From NCBI GenBank assembly GCA_028753945.1, contig JAPNXP010000012.1:620001-684000 (forward strand): 64,000 nucleotides of DNA, written 5' to 3'. A model generated the notes under the pieces. That model had not been told where the DNA came from, searched no databases, and saw only the letters and a list, made by a program, of their open reading frames with translations. The stretch is from Hexactinellida sp. DTS-2022. Lineage: Eukaryota; Porifera; Hexactinellida. The position numbers were made by a program, and so were the translations under genes. Position 1 is the first letter of the stretch; every line of letters starts with the position of its first letter. This document shows, one piece after another, positions 1 through 10,300 of this stretch.

Positions 1-3000
1 TTAATCAAATCAGTATCAGTCTCAATTTGAGGTAGTGTCTTAACCATAAAACTCATTCCATCAACATCACTTGTCAACAGAATAATGTGAGCACACTTAG
101 TGGCATAGTTTTCTACAAATTCAAGCTCGGTCAGACCAAATAGCTCAAAAGGAAATTTACAAAAAGAGTTATTTAAGCATCGCCATTCAATTAATATAGA
201 TTCATAATTGGCAACGAAATAAGCCAACAGATTTTGATAACAATAATTATCTGTTATACGTGTTAGTGCTCGTATGATAATATCAGAATTTATACCCTTA
301 GTAACTGAGAAGTTAAGAACTTGAGCCACCAAGAGGGAAGATCTGCTGTAAGAATAAGCCACCATTTTAACATAGAATAATAGAACTGTCTTTATACGCT
401 CAGTTGAGACAGAGTCACTAAACTCGCTAGGAATCAAATTATGAGATAGGAATGCAGAATGGTCAGATTCCCAAATGGCATTTATCATATCCCGAAATGA
501 ATCGAAATGCAATTTTGAATAAATTGGTTTAGCACTGCTTTCGTGTAAAAGAGCTAGGAACTTGGCTTGGCAAGAAATGCAATCTCTCTCAATATCTATA
601 TTCAATTGGTATATTAGTTCCTTCAGTGTTGTTTGCACAGACTGTTCGCAGTTGTCAGTTTGTATGGTGAAGGTAGGCCAGTCAAGATCAGAGAAAACAC
701 CATGTATATGAAATATAAGCTTGATATAGCGTGTTCTGTTGGGAGACGAGAATCGAAAGTTCATATAGGTTAAAGATAGGATTCGTATTAAATTCTCCAC
801 GTGATGAGAAATGGTCGGATTAACATGAATAAACTTCACAATTTTACTCGCTAGAGACTGTAAAATGTGCATAATCTTGCTTAGAGCATACTGGTTAAAT
901 TTACACAACTGGCTGCAAGTGTTTAGCAAACAATCCAGAATCAATGACAAGTTTGTTTCAGAACAAATCAATTCACTGCTCCCAGCGAAATATTCACAAA
1001 TAGCGAAGTTGGCGTGTAGTGAGAGAATGCATTGGGTTAATGGGAGATCAATTGGGCTGGAGAGGGTATTAACCAAGAAATCCTCTGTTGTATTATGAGT
1101 TTTTGTAGATAGTTCAAAGTACAACCAATGGAGATTACATAACAATTGCACAGAAGTAATTATAACAGTGCGCGATTCGTCAGAGGAAATAAATGGATCC
1201 ACATTTTGAAGTAAAGATTTATTCGTTTGTGAGTTCTCAACACCTGTTGAAACGATGCATTTTATAGAGTCAATCAGGTTATTAGGGATGCAGTTAAGAA
1301 GTGAGGTTATTGCGGAGTTAACTGCTGCCTGATATGGCTGTCCATGGTTACAGAAAGTCATAATGCTACGAAGCTCAAATAGAAATTCGTTCAGTTTACA
1401 AATAGAAGCTAGGACTTCATTTGGGGATAATTGATTGCTATCTTTAGTACATTGGTTGAATACGAGTGATATAAACTCAATTTGTAAGGTAACAACAAGT
1501 GTGTTAGAGTTGAATGACGACCAAACAACCAGATTTAAATGGAAATAAAAATATAATTTGAGGAGAGACAGGAGAGCACAAGAAAGGACCTTCACATTAT
1601 GTCCATTGGCAGTCAATTGAGTTAGTACAGCGGAGAATGAATCCAGAGTATATAGCATATACTCTGTGTTGCATTTGGGAACTATTAGATTTGTATCAGA
1701 AGTGTATAACGTTAAGCTATCAGGAGCTGGGATGAATGGGATTTGAAGAAAATCAAATTCTAGCATCAATTTAACTGATGTATTTGAATTATATTCCTCC
1801 TCTTTGTTCAAAATTCCTACTTTCCTTAGTTTTGAATCTGCAAAGAATTTCTGTGTCAAAAGAAGAGATTTCTTGCAAGACCGCATGCACTGAGCAGCCA
1901 GAACCTGTCCGAGCATAAACAATTGGTCGCAACTGTTAAGCCAATTCACATAAGATTTGACATTGTCTTTCTTGCAAGAAAGTATGTTATTTATTAACGA
2001 TATTCTATGGGAGTGTCTGGGCAAGGAATTTTCTAGTTTTTCATCGATTGCAACAGTATTCACTGTGATATCTTCATTAAAAGGCAAATCACGAATTGAT
2101 AGATAATTCCATAGAAATTCTATGCAATTAGAGTCAACAGCAATACACACATTTTGAAGCAAATTTTCCCAAAACAATGGTAACTTAGTTTGGTTATCAT
2201 ACACAAGGATTAGCGATAGTAATTTGTAGTATTGAGAAGTTTGCTTTTGTAACTGTAAATTGTAAAGAATAATATTTGTAATTAATGTATTCTTAACGTC
2301 TTGTTCTTCATATAACTTTGTGTTAGCGACAATATGAGTTAGGCAATGAATAACTTCATTTATAACATAGTAGAGTGTATCTTCAGTTGTTGACGTGTGA
2401 ATTATCTCAAAAATAAGTTTGACAGTACTCACTATTCTACCCTCAAAGAGGCGAGGAAGCCTGGCCAGTAGGTAGTTAAGAAAGTGAATATTTATAACTA
2501 CTCTCGGCATGTAACAGTTAGATAGATAGTCAATAATCTGTTCGATAAAGGTATTAGAGCTTAGCTTTATTTTTTTGGGCTGAGAATCAATTAGACGAGC
2601 AAGAGAATTCGGGGAATAAACAGTTATTAGCTGGTAACATCTCACAACTTGAACTAACATGCTGAAAAACAAATTCTGCACATTGTCATATTCCTTGTTC
2701 TCTAGCAATACAGACGGACTTACGCTTATGCTTTTGAGAAAAAAATCCTTTTGTGCCTGGTATTTATCTAAAAGCAGATGGTGCAAACGTAACACAGAAT
2801 TTATCCAATTTTCAGTTACATATTCAGTTTCTATCTGGTCAGAGGGATGGTGGAACTCAATTTGAATAATTATAAACTTGCAACAATGTTCAGTGTTGAC
2901 ATTGAAGCTTCCGTTTGTCAAGTAACTAGCCATAGATTCAATAATTTTATCTCCAACCCTACACACCAAAGCTCTACAGTTAGCACCGATTAGCCCAGCT

Positions 3001-3665
3001 GCGAGGTTAAAAGCAGATATAATTGTAATGAACGGAGACAGGTGTGTATCTTTAAATCTACACAATGCTATATATATAGAGTTAAACACAAGGTAGGATG
3101 GCAAGGTTGAGTGTTGGTAACCGAAATCAATAGTTTTAAGGAACACACCACTAACTTTGACCAGTAGTAAGGACGGACAGTCAGCTAGCAGAGAACACAC
3201 ACAGTTATATATAACATTCCATTTGTCTTGAGTCAAGTGACAACGAATGGAGTGATTATCAATAATAATAGAATCCAAAATGTAGAGGTATTCCAGACCG
3301 ATAAAACATAGTGTAGATTCATTTTTGCTAAGTAATTGATCGGTAATATGATTCATCGATATTTTAATAAAGGAAAGGTTTCCACTGCTGAATTGAAAAG
3401 TTAGTATGTCAGATAGAAATGGCTGAATTCCCATGAAACTTGACACTTGTTGTTTCTGTAAACAAGAGTCGATCTCCCTGAGATCATGTTCAATCACAGA
3501 AGTTATCAATTGTTTCCATGAAACAATATTTGAAGTAGTAAATACGTTGACAAGGTCAGAGGGTCTGGCACTGATGTGCTCTTTCAATTCATTTCGCGAT
3601 TTTACCCTCGACTTAGGTTTTAACAGACCACGTAGGATTTCATTTAGATCTTTTTCCAAATTCAT
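1..3665 (-). CDS. ATM: ATM-like PI3K-related protein kinase, N-terminal part (partial)
   Basis: An open frame runs on the minus strand from an ATG at 3665-3663 to the left edge without a stop, about 1,221 codons, so only the N-terminal HEAT-repeat part is present. The first 40 residues hold a TAN-like motif (SRVKSRNELKEHI) followed by a Trp and acidic residues, as in the ATM N-terminus. Near residue 230 a stretch with LVCRVGDKI, then about 30 residues on IIQIEFHHP, lines up with human ATM (VCELGDEI ... LQIYIHHP). ATM/Tel1 is the nuclear kinase that responds to DNA double-strand breaks; its FAT, kinase and FATC regions would lie beyond the window. The identification rests on these N-terminal matches, since the conserved kinase domain is not visible. 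Divergent from the gene at 4293. Confidence 0.72.
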   Translation of the reverse strand, partial: MNLEKDLNEILRGLLKPKSRVKSRNELKEHISARPSDLVNVFTTSNIVSWKQLITSVIEHDLREIDSCLQKQQVSSFMGIQPFLSDILTFQFSSGNLSFIKISMNHITDQLLSKNESTLCFIGLEYLYILDSIIIDNHSIRCHLTQDKWNVIYNCVCSLLADCPSLLLVKVSGVFLKTIDFGYQHSTLPSYLVFNSIYIALCRFKDTHLSPFITIISAFNLAAGLIGANCRALVCRVGDKIIESMASYLTNGSFNVNTEHCCKFIIIQIEFHHPSDQIETEYVTENWINSVLRLHHLLLDKYQAQKDFFLKSISVSPSVLLENKEYDNVQNLFFSMLVQVVRCYQLITVYSPNSLARLIDSQPKKIKLSSNTFIEQIIDYLSNCYMPRVVINIHFLNYLLARLPRLFEGRIVSTVKLIFEIIHTSTTEDTLYYVINEVIHCLTHIVANTKLYEEQDVKNTLITNIILYNLQLQKQTSQYYKLLSLILVYDNQTKLPLFWENLLQNVCIAVDSNCIEFLWNYLSIRDLPFNEDITVNTVAIDEKLENSLPRHSHRISLINNILSCKKDNVKSYVNWLNSCDQLFMLGQVLAAQCMRSCKKSLLLTQKFFADSKLRKVGILNKEEEYNSNTSVKLMLEFDFLQIPFIPAPDSLTLYTSDTNLIVPKCNTEYMLYTLDSFSAVLTQLTANGHNVKVLSCALLSLLKLYFYFHLNLVVWSSFNSNTLVVTLQIEFISLVFNQCTKDSNQLSPNEVLASICKLNEFLFELRSIMTFCNHGQPYQAAVNSAITSLLNCIPNNLIDSIKCIVSTGVENSQTNKSLLQNVDPFISSDESRTVIITSVQLLCNLHWLYFELSTKTHNTTEDFLVNTLSSPIDLPLTQCILSLHANFAICEYFAGSSELICSETNLSLILDCLLNTCSQLCKFNQYALSKIMHILQSLASKIVKFIHVNPTISHHVENLIRILSLTYMNFRFSSPNRTRYIKLIFHIHGVFSDLDWPTFTIQTDNCEQSVQTTLKELIYQLNIDIERDCISCQAKFLALLHESSAKPIYSKLHFDSFRDMINAIWESDHSAFLSHNLIPSEFSDSVSTERIKTVLLFYVKMVAYSYSRSSLLVAQVLNFSVTKGINSDIIIRALTRITDNYCYQNLLAYFVANYESILIEWRCLNNSFCKFPFELFGLTELEFVENYATKCAHIILLTSDVDGMSFMVKTLPQIETDTDLI

Positions 3666-4292
3666 CGCAAACTATAACAAGATTTCATTGGTGAAAGTGT
3701 AAATAGTGAAAATATAGAGAGATAAGAATTTGGGGATAATTATGCACTAAATTAGCAATAAGTATAAAATATTAGTAATATAAAATTTATGCAAAAAATA
3801 TCACCCAAATTGTGACAAAATCAGAAATAATTTAGTATTAATAAGGAGTGTTTTTGATTATTGAGAATAAAATAAACAAGTAAACAGAATTCGAATTTAG
3901 TAAATGAACTACATTAAGTTCTCATAATAGCAATATTTTACAATAGTAAGAGTGAATAAGAGCCCGACTAGTTAATAGTATTAAAACAACTCTATTAAAG
4001 GAGACCGCAACCCAAATAGCGTATATAATTAATGTGTCCTCTCATTCGAATAGTACACTACTTATTAGCTAATAACTAATAAGTAGTACCCTATTCAATA
4101 TAGTATTAATTAATGACACAGTCAGAAAGGAAATTTGAAACTGCATCGAAGCAAGAGGGTCTCAATATGAATCAGGTATCATATAAGTATGCACATATAA
4201 ACGATGATGAAATGCTTTGTAGTAATAGAGAAATAAATACACTGTCAATATAACTGTATTAAATTTGTATTAATTTATCACTCGAGATTAAC
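3666..4292. promoter_or_regulatory. Divergent intergenic region between ATM-like and PPxY membrane-protein genes
   Basis: The two flanking genes are transcribed away from each other, so these 627 bases must hold both promoters. The stretch is AT-rich. It contains a perfect 11-bp inverted repeat, arms 4058-4068 and 4076-4086, with a 7-base loop. No other gene-like frame is seen. Confidence 0.4.
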
Positions 4293-5283
4293 ATGAGATT
4301 AACAGCATTTGTTATCATATGTTTTATAGCAACTTCATGGCTGGTGGAAGGTAATAGTAGGCCCTAAAGTATAGACAACTCCACTAATTGAGACATGTTA
4401 GTTGCAGGCAACTTGCCCAATTAACCGAAATCTTAGTATGCCGTATATTGGAATAGTTCTGTTTGTAAATTTTGAACCAATTAAGCGGTGTCAACTGTAC
4501 TTGTAAGAATATTAAATATTACTGCCGATTGTTAATAGTACAGTAAACCTTTAGAAAGTGAACACGCTGGGGACCAGCCAAAATGTTCACTTTCCATGAT
4601 TTATCATAACGTGTGTCTAAAGCAACGGAAAAATTGGGACCAAAAAGTGTTCATATTTTGGAGTTGTTCATTTCTTGAAGGTGTTCACTTTTGGAGGTTT
4701 TACTGTAGAATCAGTGTAGATAGTATGTGTGAATTCCATTCCACCATTCAGAAACTAACCAATTATTAATTGCAACGAAAGAAGTTATTTTCACCCATAT
4801 AAACAATATTTGTATTCTACAGGACAATCCACAAACAACAACAACAACAACTTCAGCAATGATCCCGAGCTCTTCTTAGCCATTGTTGTGGTTATAGTGG
4901 TCATTGCCATTGTCTTGGTAGGAGCCATAGCATCTCTGGTTATAATCTGTTTTGTGTACTACTGCTGCACACCAATACCCATCCCACCCGAGCTACCACC
5001 ACGGGCACAAGTCAGAGCAAACCCCAACACACAAACGCCACAATCCCCAAGTGCCTACATGTCAGAGACGCTGCCACCCGTGTACGATGAGCACGAGCAG
5101 TACCCCAGGGGCACCCTGTCCCAGAGGAGCAGGAACAGCCTCCCGAGATACTCTCTCATCTTCAAGAAGAACAGAAACAGGAGTACTACTAGCGAGAGAT
5201 CAATGGGTTCGATAGACCCAGCTGTCATGTCCATCCCAGACAATATCGAGGTTCCAGAGGACAGTGGAGATCATGCTGTTTGA
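4293..5283 (+). CDS. Small single-pass membrane protein with PPxY motif (two exons)
   Basis: Exon 1 is 4293-4350 and exon 2 is 4823-5283. The 472-base intron starts GTAATA and ends CTACAG, and the frame continues through a split Gly codon. Exon 1 supplies a signal peptide (MRLTAFVIICFIATSWLVEG). Exon 2 gives a short Asn-rich ectodomain, a transmembrane segment starting LFLAIVVVIVVIAIV and ending in FVYYCC, and a cytoplasmic tail rich in Pro, Ser and Arg. The tail contains LPPVY, a PPxY motif of the kind that binds WW domains of NEDD4-family ligases. The plan (signal peptide, Cys-ended membrane helix, Pro-rich PPxY tail) resembles WBP1/VOPP1/CYYR1/Shisa-like adaptors, but the Cys-rich ectodomain of that group is missing. 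Family assignment is uncertain; the protein is about 173 residues. A short inverted-repeat element lies in the intron. Confidence 0.7.
4539..4707. mobile_element. MITE-like element in the intron of the PPxY gene
   Basis: About 169 bases bounded by TA dinucleotides. The left end reads TACAGTAAACCTTTAGAAAG and the right end is its imperfect reverse complement (GGAGGTTTTACTGTA). The inner parts GTGAACAC and GTGTTCAC also match. The CAGTAAAACCT-type ends and TA flanks resemble non-autonomous pogo/Tigger-like DNA transposons. No coding capacity. Confidence 0.7.
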
Positions 5284-5579
5284 TTCTTTAAGCTTATTAT
5301 ATATATAAAGTTATTATATTGTTAACCTGAATTAGAGATGACAGTGTGAAGTCTTATACACTTCCAATACTCATTTTCATAATTACGGGTTATAATTGGA
5401 AAAAAAGTGCCCAAACTTTAAGCGCATCAATTTGTACTTCAAAAGTTTCCAATTCTCTATGCCTGGATGAAACCGTCAAGGAGTCTAGTATTAAAGAGAT
5501 TTTTATGCGACGTTAATAAGTAACCTATATAGAAAATAGAATTTCACAGCACTATACCCCAATGATGTATTTAGAATTC

Positions 5580-7211
5580 CTAGTCCATCTCTTCACGTAT
5601 TTGTGTCAGGGCAGTAGAACAGATGTCCTTATATGGTAATAGCTGAAATGAATTAAATCTCTTCGTTTTAAACTTAGAGTTCGTCTCTTTGATCATTTTC
5701 TTGAAATGATACACCTGACACTGTTCCAACAGAGTGTGTGCGTTCCCCTCTTGGTGGGCCCTGGCCGTCCGTCCCACTCTATGGACATAGTTCCTCAAAA
5801 AGGGCGGACAATCGTAGTTAATAACATTTCGGATATTCTGGATATCAATGCCGCGAGCCATCGTATCCGTGCAAATGAGAATATCGATTTGGTTCTTTGA
5901 GAATTTATTGAAGACAGCTATTCGCTGTTTGTCACTCAATTGAGAGGAAAACTCGTTAACATTAAATCCTAGTTTAGAGAGAAACAAATATAGTTTGCGG
6001 GTGATATCTTTCGAGTTAGTAAAGCATAGTGTTGAGGAGGTAGAAACATGTTTTAACACGTAGTAGAGGAGAGTGAGTTTATCCTGTGTAGAATCACAGG
6101 TGTATATGAATTGGTTTAAGCCAGGCGGCAGTGTGTACTTGTGTGTGGAAATGCTGTCTGCTATGGTGTATAGAATGGGTCTATAGAGTTTCAACTGTGA
6201 CAGCTGTTCTGGCTTCATCGTGAGTGTAGCTGAGAATAATAACTTCCTACAGTGAGTCTGAGAGCTGCCGTTTCCGGAGGGTAGGTGTGAAGTTACGAAA
6301 GGAATCCATTCATGGTACGACTGGTCCAGCAACCTATCTGCTTCGTCTACAACGAGAAACTCTAAGTGCTGTAGAGTTATACCAGATTCCGATTTGAGAG
6401 CGTCTACGAGTCTGCCTGGGGTACATATAATTACGTCAGGACTAACTTGGTTATACAGCATTGAAATATCCCTGGTTAGGAGGTGTACCTTGAGATGCGA
6501 CTTTCTAGTATACTGAGTGAATACCGAGTGTACCTGGTTAGCTAGGTCTCTGGTGGGTAGCACAATAAGCGCTCTGAGTCTGGGAACAACCCTGCTACTG
6601 AGTCTAGCTAGGATAGGCAGCAGATAGCATAGCGTCTTGCCGCTGCCAGTGGGGGCAGAGACACATAGGTCCGAGGGGAGAGGGAGGGAGGGGTCGGAGA
6701 AGAGAGGGGGAGGGGGGCAGGAGAGGAGGGCGGGGAGGAGGGAGGATTGTACCGGGAAAAGAGAGGATATTGAGTTGTTACGGAGTGCGGTGAGAAGAAA
6801 TGGAGGGAGGTTAAGAGCGCTGGTTTCAGTGGTAGCATCTAGTGCTGTAGGAATGTGTATTATCTCCTGCATCAGAGAGCTGATGAGAGAGGGCAAGCGC
6901 TGAGTTGTAGTAGGGTCTGTTTGTTCGATTGTTTCACTAGATTCGTTATGCTGAATAGAGTCAGTATTCTCTATAGTGGGATTTGAAGGATTTTGGAGTA
7001 TTTTTCTTTTTTTGTGAGTTTTTTGACCGTTCGTTTCTAAATCATTTTCAGGACTTCGTTTTTTGGTATGTTTCTTCAAAGTTGTGTCTTCATTCGATTG
7101 ATTTCCATTATCTTCGATACATTCAATAAGTGTTGTATTAGTTAGCTTTTTTCGCGATTTTATTTTCTCTAATAGTTCGGAATTGCTCAGGACCTGGTAC
7201 ACTTGAGCCAT
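5580..7211 (-). CDS. DDX51: DEAD-box RNA helicase, DDX51/Dbp6-like
   Basis: A single exon of 543 residues from ATG 7211-7209. After a Lys/Ser/Asn-rich N-terminal tail come the helicase motifs in order: APTGSGKT (186-193, ATP binding), LPTRDLA (218-224), TPGRLVD (264-270), VDEAD (288-292, ATP hydrolysis), SAT (327-329), CTDTMARGIDI near 447-457 and HRVGRTAR (477-484). The wide spacing between the Q-motif region and motif I, with a Pro-rich insert, is typical of the DDX51/Dbp6 branch. The family acts in the nucleolus on 60S ribosomal subunit assembly. The start is 158 bases downstream of the stop of the next gene on the same strand. I see no missing catalytic residue. Confidence 0.92.
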   Translation of the reverse strand: MAQVYQVLSNSELLEKIKSRKKLTNTTLIECIEDNGNQSNEDTTLKKHTKKRSPENDLETNGQKTHKKRKILQNPSNPTIENTDSIQHNESSETIEQTDPTTTQRLPSLISSLMQEIIHIPTALDATTETSALNLPPFLLTALRNNSISSLFPVQSSLLPALLSCPPPPLFSDPSLPLPSDLCVSAPTGSGKTLCYLLPILARLSSRVVPRLRALIVLPTRDLANQVHSVFTQYTRKSHLKVHLLTRDISMLYNQVSPDVIICTPGRLVDALKSESGITLQHLEFLVVDEADRLLDQSYHEWIPFVTSHLPSGNGSSQTHCRKLLFSATLTMKPEQLSQLKLYRPILYTIADSISTHKYTLPPGLNQFIYTCDSTQDKLTLLYYVLKHVSTSSTLCFTNSKDITRKLYLFLSKLGFNVNEFSSQLSDKQRIAVFNKFSKNQIDILICTDTMARGIDIQNIRNVINYDCPPFLRNYVHRVGRTARAHQEGNAHTLLEQCQVYHFKKMIKETNSKFKTKRFNSFQLLPYKDICSTALTQIREEMD

Positions 7212-7369
7212 TCTTACAGAGAGTTGTTAGTTAATAAAGACAGGAATCAACAAAATAAAAATACTTATTCGATCAATTAGAAATTGAATAAAAATTGAAA
7301 ATAAATAAAAAATAAATAGATATCTAAAATATAATTCTGCCAATGAACAGAAGTAGGGTTCTAAGTGAG

Positions 7370-8896
7370 TTAGAGGAAGCTATTCAGGTCAAAGAAACTA
7401 AGCGAGTTTTGAGTCGCACTACAAAGCAGACCTCCATTAGTGTAGGATAGGAACTGGTGCTTAGTTCGAATGTAGAAAATCCTCTCTTCATCTTGGTGGT
7501 ACAGGAACATCCATTCAGAATCGCCTACCACCATAAAGCCAAATGGGAGGGGGCACATCACGCTAGGTTTGAAATGAAACATTTTCGGAAAGAGATGCGT
7601 CATGTCGTGCTGAGCTACCAGATCACCTTGTTGGTTAAAAAACTTTAACGCTTTTTGGAAAGCTAGGATTACAAGTTCATTCTCGTCCACACGCATAGCG
7701 AATATCTTATCGATTGCGTCATCGCGTAGCACCACAGCTGCCTCCGTGAGAGGCGCGCTTAGCCGGACCACTCTCCGGTTGAGTCTGTCTGCTAGCAGCA
7801 AACTGCCTCCAGTATCGATACACGGGTGGAACGGAGAGTTCAGATTCCCGATCTTACTCAGAGAAGAGACGACCCTAATCAAATCCCCATGGTGGCTGTA
7901 AGCGAATACCGAGTGTATAATCCAGCTGACAACATAGATATACTGCTTGCTAACAGCAATGGCCTCCTTGCACTTATCCACCGGCACATGGTCTCTGTAG
8001 AACACTTCCTCTAGGAAATCTCCCTCTAGAGAGAACACACAGTAGGATTTCGAGCTGACATTCAACAGATAGAGTAGTTTGTTGAAATAACACAAATCTC
8101 CAATCTCAAGTCCACGCAGGGTATCGCATACCACGCGGTATCTAGGCTCCAAACTAACATGCTCGCTCTTACCACATATCATGCGTGTCTGCGGCTTGTA
8201 CTCCTTGTTGCTCACCTCTTTAACCTTACCGTAGCGATAGAGCTTCTCGGTCAGATCCTCCTCGAACCGGATCCGAACTCGCCAGCGCACCGCTCTCTCC
8301 CCCAGCATCTCCTCAATGCAGTTAATCGTCGCTGAGCATTCCTGCATTGAGTCTGTGAACGCTGTTTGTAGTCGCTGTAGTTCACTTGAATAGGCAGACC
8401 ATTGTTTGACGTCCAGATGGATTGGTGATGGGTTGCGCACCTCCCCCATAGTCCTATCCAAACGTGTCTGTTCCTCCTCCAAGCGAGTTATTTCCTGTCT
8501 CAGGTTATTCCCGATAGCCTCATACCTGCTGTTGATGAGCTCGAGACACTGGGCCTTGCGCACGGTTAATATCCCAATCAGGTTATCAAACTTGGCAGTG
8601 GTGTCGATAACGCACCTGCTCCTCTCTTCCTGACACACGCACAGCTGTTCCTCTGTGTCCGCCACGCGTTCCCGTATCCGCGCGCGGAGCCTAGCGCCGC
8701 TCGCCTCCAGACCCTCGGGGCTGGGGGGCGTGTCAGAGTCCCCTCCTCTGTTGCTGCTGCGGGGCCGGCCTCTGGGCGTCACGGAGAGACCGGAGAATAT
8801 GCTGAAGAGGGAGCTCTTGCGGACACAGGGCGAGGAGCTGTTGCTGGAGGCGCTGGGCTCACTCATGCTACGACTACGAGTCACAGACATACGCAT
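7370..8896 (-). CDS. Coiled-coil / NHL-like beta-propeller protein (TRIM-related, no RING)
   Basis: One exon, 508 residues, from ATG 8896-8894; a second Met two codons on is an alternative start. The first 65 residues are rich in Ser, Arg and Pro. Residues about 70-215 are Glu/Arg/Leu-rich and look like a long coiled coil. The C-terminal 270 residues contain repeated short blocks such as GDLCYFNKLLYLLNV, YIYVVSWIIHSVFAY and GSLLLADRLNRRVVRL that fit blades of an NHL-type beta-propeller. This is the C-terminal architecture of TRIM-NHL proteins, but no RING or B-box Cys/His pattern is present, so ubiquitin-ligase activity is not expected. Function unknown; scaffold or RNA-binding roles are only possible by analogy. 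Confidence 0.65.
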   Translation of the reverse strand: MRMSVTRSRSMSEPSASSNSSSPCVRKSSLFSIFSGLSVTPRGRPRSSNRGGDSDTPPSPEGLEASGARLRARIRERVADTEEQLCVCQEERSRCVIDTTAKFDNLIGILTVRKAQCLELINSRYEAIGNNLRQEITRLEEEQTRLDRTMGEVRNPSPIHLDVKQWSAYSSELQRLQTAFTDSMQECSATINCIEEMLGERAVRWRVRIRFEEDLTEKLYRYGKVKEVSNKEYKPQTRMICGKSEHVSLEPRYRVVCDTLRGLEIGDLCYFNKLLYLLNVSSKSYCVFSLEGDFLEEVFYRDHVPVDKCKEAIAVSKQYIYVVSWIIHSVFAYSHHGDLIRVVSSLSKIGNLNSPFHPCIDTGGSLLLADRLNRRVVRLSAPLTEAAVVLRDDAIDKIFAMRVDENELVILAFQKALKFFNQQGDLVAQHDMTHLFPKMFHFKPSVMCPLPFGFMVVGDSEWMFLYHQDEERIFYIRTKHQFLSYTNGGLLCSATQNSLSFFDLNSFL

Positions 8897-8905
8897 TCGT
8901 ATAAA

Positions 8906-9072
8906 TACAGTGGTGTTCCCCTAATAGCAATATATTGCTCTACATATTAGAAGTTATTTTCAGTCCCCAAGCGAGCAATTAAATTTAAATTTAATGTTAC
9001 TTATGTTCCTCTAATAGCAAGTTAGAAATTTCGTGTAAAAATGTAACTTTATATTACACGAACACCACTGTA
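8906..9072. mobile_element. MITE, family A copy 1
   Basis: About 167 bases between TA dinucleotides, starting TACAGTGGTGTTCCCCTAAT and ending in the reverse complement ACGAACACCACTGTA. The interior shares CCCCAAGCGAGCA and TTTCGTGTAAAA with the copies at 40743 and 42601. It sits just upstream of the start codon of the coiled-coil/propeller gene, so it could lie in that gene's promoter. Confidence 0.75.
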
Positions 9073-9367
9073 CACGTGAATTTTGTTGAATTAAAACATT
9101 CAGTATTTGTAGCAACTACTCATACCTAAATAATAATACCCCTTTGAAAGTAGCCAACCTTTCTAAGCGAGGGTAAATTACAATTGACAAACCTTTTGAA
9201 ATCAGTTCTAATAAGTGTATAACAGATTGGGACAGTATTTGTATGTAACATGGAGTAAATCTACAAATAATAACAGCACACACGTTCTAATAAGTATAGT
9301 AGGCAGACACAAACTAGAAATTAAGATCGAACCTAAATTAATATGGCTTATGTAACTGCTATGAAAG

Positions 9368-10246
9368 TTAATCAAAGTCAAACGCAACACCCAACCTATG
9401 ATTGCCACCTGCAAAGTTTCCAAAGTCGATGAAAGAACTGAGAGTTATCTTTACGCCAGGTTGCAACAGCCTGGCATAGGATAAACCAACAAATTTCTGG
9501 GAATTAACTTTCATCCGATATATTGTATTAGAATTCGTGTATTTAGCCGCTACATTGAATCGTGGGTGCAGTGCATTGTTCCTATCGAACAAGCCTTGGA
9601 AAGCCAGCTCTAGATGCCTGTCTATTCTCTGGTGTGTGGATATAGTAATGCTTCTGTTGTTGCTGTAGAGTGCATTCAAGGTGTAAGCCTTAGAATGGTA
9701 TCCCAAGCTAACGTCCGGATAAGGTGCCTGCCGCATTTGTGCAGTGTAGCATATCTGCGAGCCTATCAGCAGACCTCTGTAACCCAGGACTAAGTTAGTA
9801 ATCAGAGAAGTCGGCTTGACATGGTCCTTCTCTATCTGAACACTCCCATTCAGGTTTTGGTTCTTATAGGAGCATTTAGACTTCAATGCAATTGCACCAG
9901 TGGGAGGAGAGAATTTAACCTCCCCAGTAACCTTAGCTCTGTTCTCTAGGAACTCTTTGGTGAGCTCTGTACTTATCTGTGAGTTCTGACGCACTGTGCT
10001 AGTAGTGCTTATGCCGCAGCAGTTGCATTTGTTCTTCATTTCAATGAGCCCAGTGGTAGAGGGGTTGGCGCTAGCCGGAGATAGGATATTCCCCAGAACC
10101 TTAGAAGTGAGAGATAACTTCAGGTCTGAGTTGGTGCCTGATACCTTAGGCTTTATGTCTATCTTGACTGCGTCGAAGTCGTAGCCTTTGTTGAAGAGGT
10201 CGCTTGCATCTTTGCCAAGATCTGAGTACGAGGGAGCAGTCGACAT
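9368..10246 (-). CDS. VDAC: Mitochondrial voltage-dependent anion channel (VDAC/porin)
   Basis: A beta-barrel porin of the mitochondrial outer membrane that passes ATP, ADP and other metabolites. I chose ATG 10246-10244 (292 residues); the frame extends eight codons upstream but without another ATG. The N-terminus APSYSDLGKDASDLFNKGYD matches the VDAC N-terminal helix, followed by KIDIKPK. Later blocks VLGYRGLLIGSQ, YTLNALYSNNR, FNVAAKYTNS and LLQPGVKITLSSF match the order of strands in animal VDACs. The C-terminal HRLGVAFDFD fits the eukaryotic porin end. A Cys-rich insert (CNCCG) near residue 75 is unusual. Intronless, between the MEK5-like and propeller genes on the same strand. Confidence 0.92.
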   Translation of the reverse strand: MSTAPSYSDLGKDASDLFNKGYDFDAVKIDIKPKVSGTNSDLKLSLTSKVLGNILSPASANPSTTGLIEMKNKCNCCGISTTSTVRQNSQISTELTKEFLENRAKVTGEVKFSPPTGAIALKSKCSYKNQNLNGSVQIEKDHVKPTSLITNLVLGYRGLLIGSQICYTAQMRQAPYPDVSLGYHSKAYTLNALYSNNRSITISTHQRIDRHLELAFQGLFDRNNALHPRFNVAAKYTNSNTIYRMKVNSQKFVGLSYARLLQPGVKITLSSFIDFGNFAGGNHRLGVAFDFD

Positions 10247-10300
10247 TGTATGATAATTCAGCAATGCCAACTAATATACTATACTAGTGCAATTTAATTG

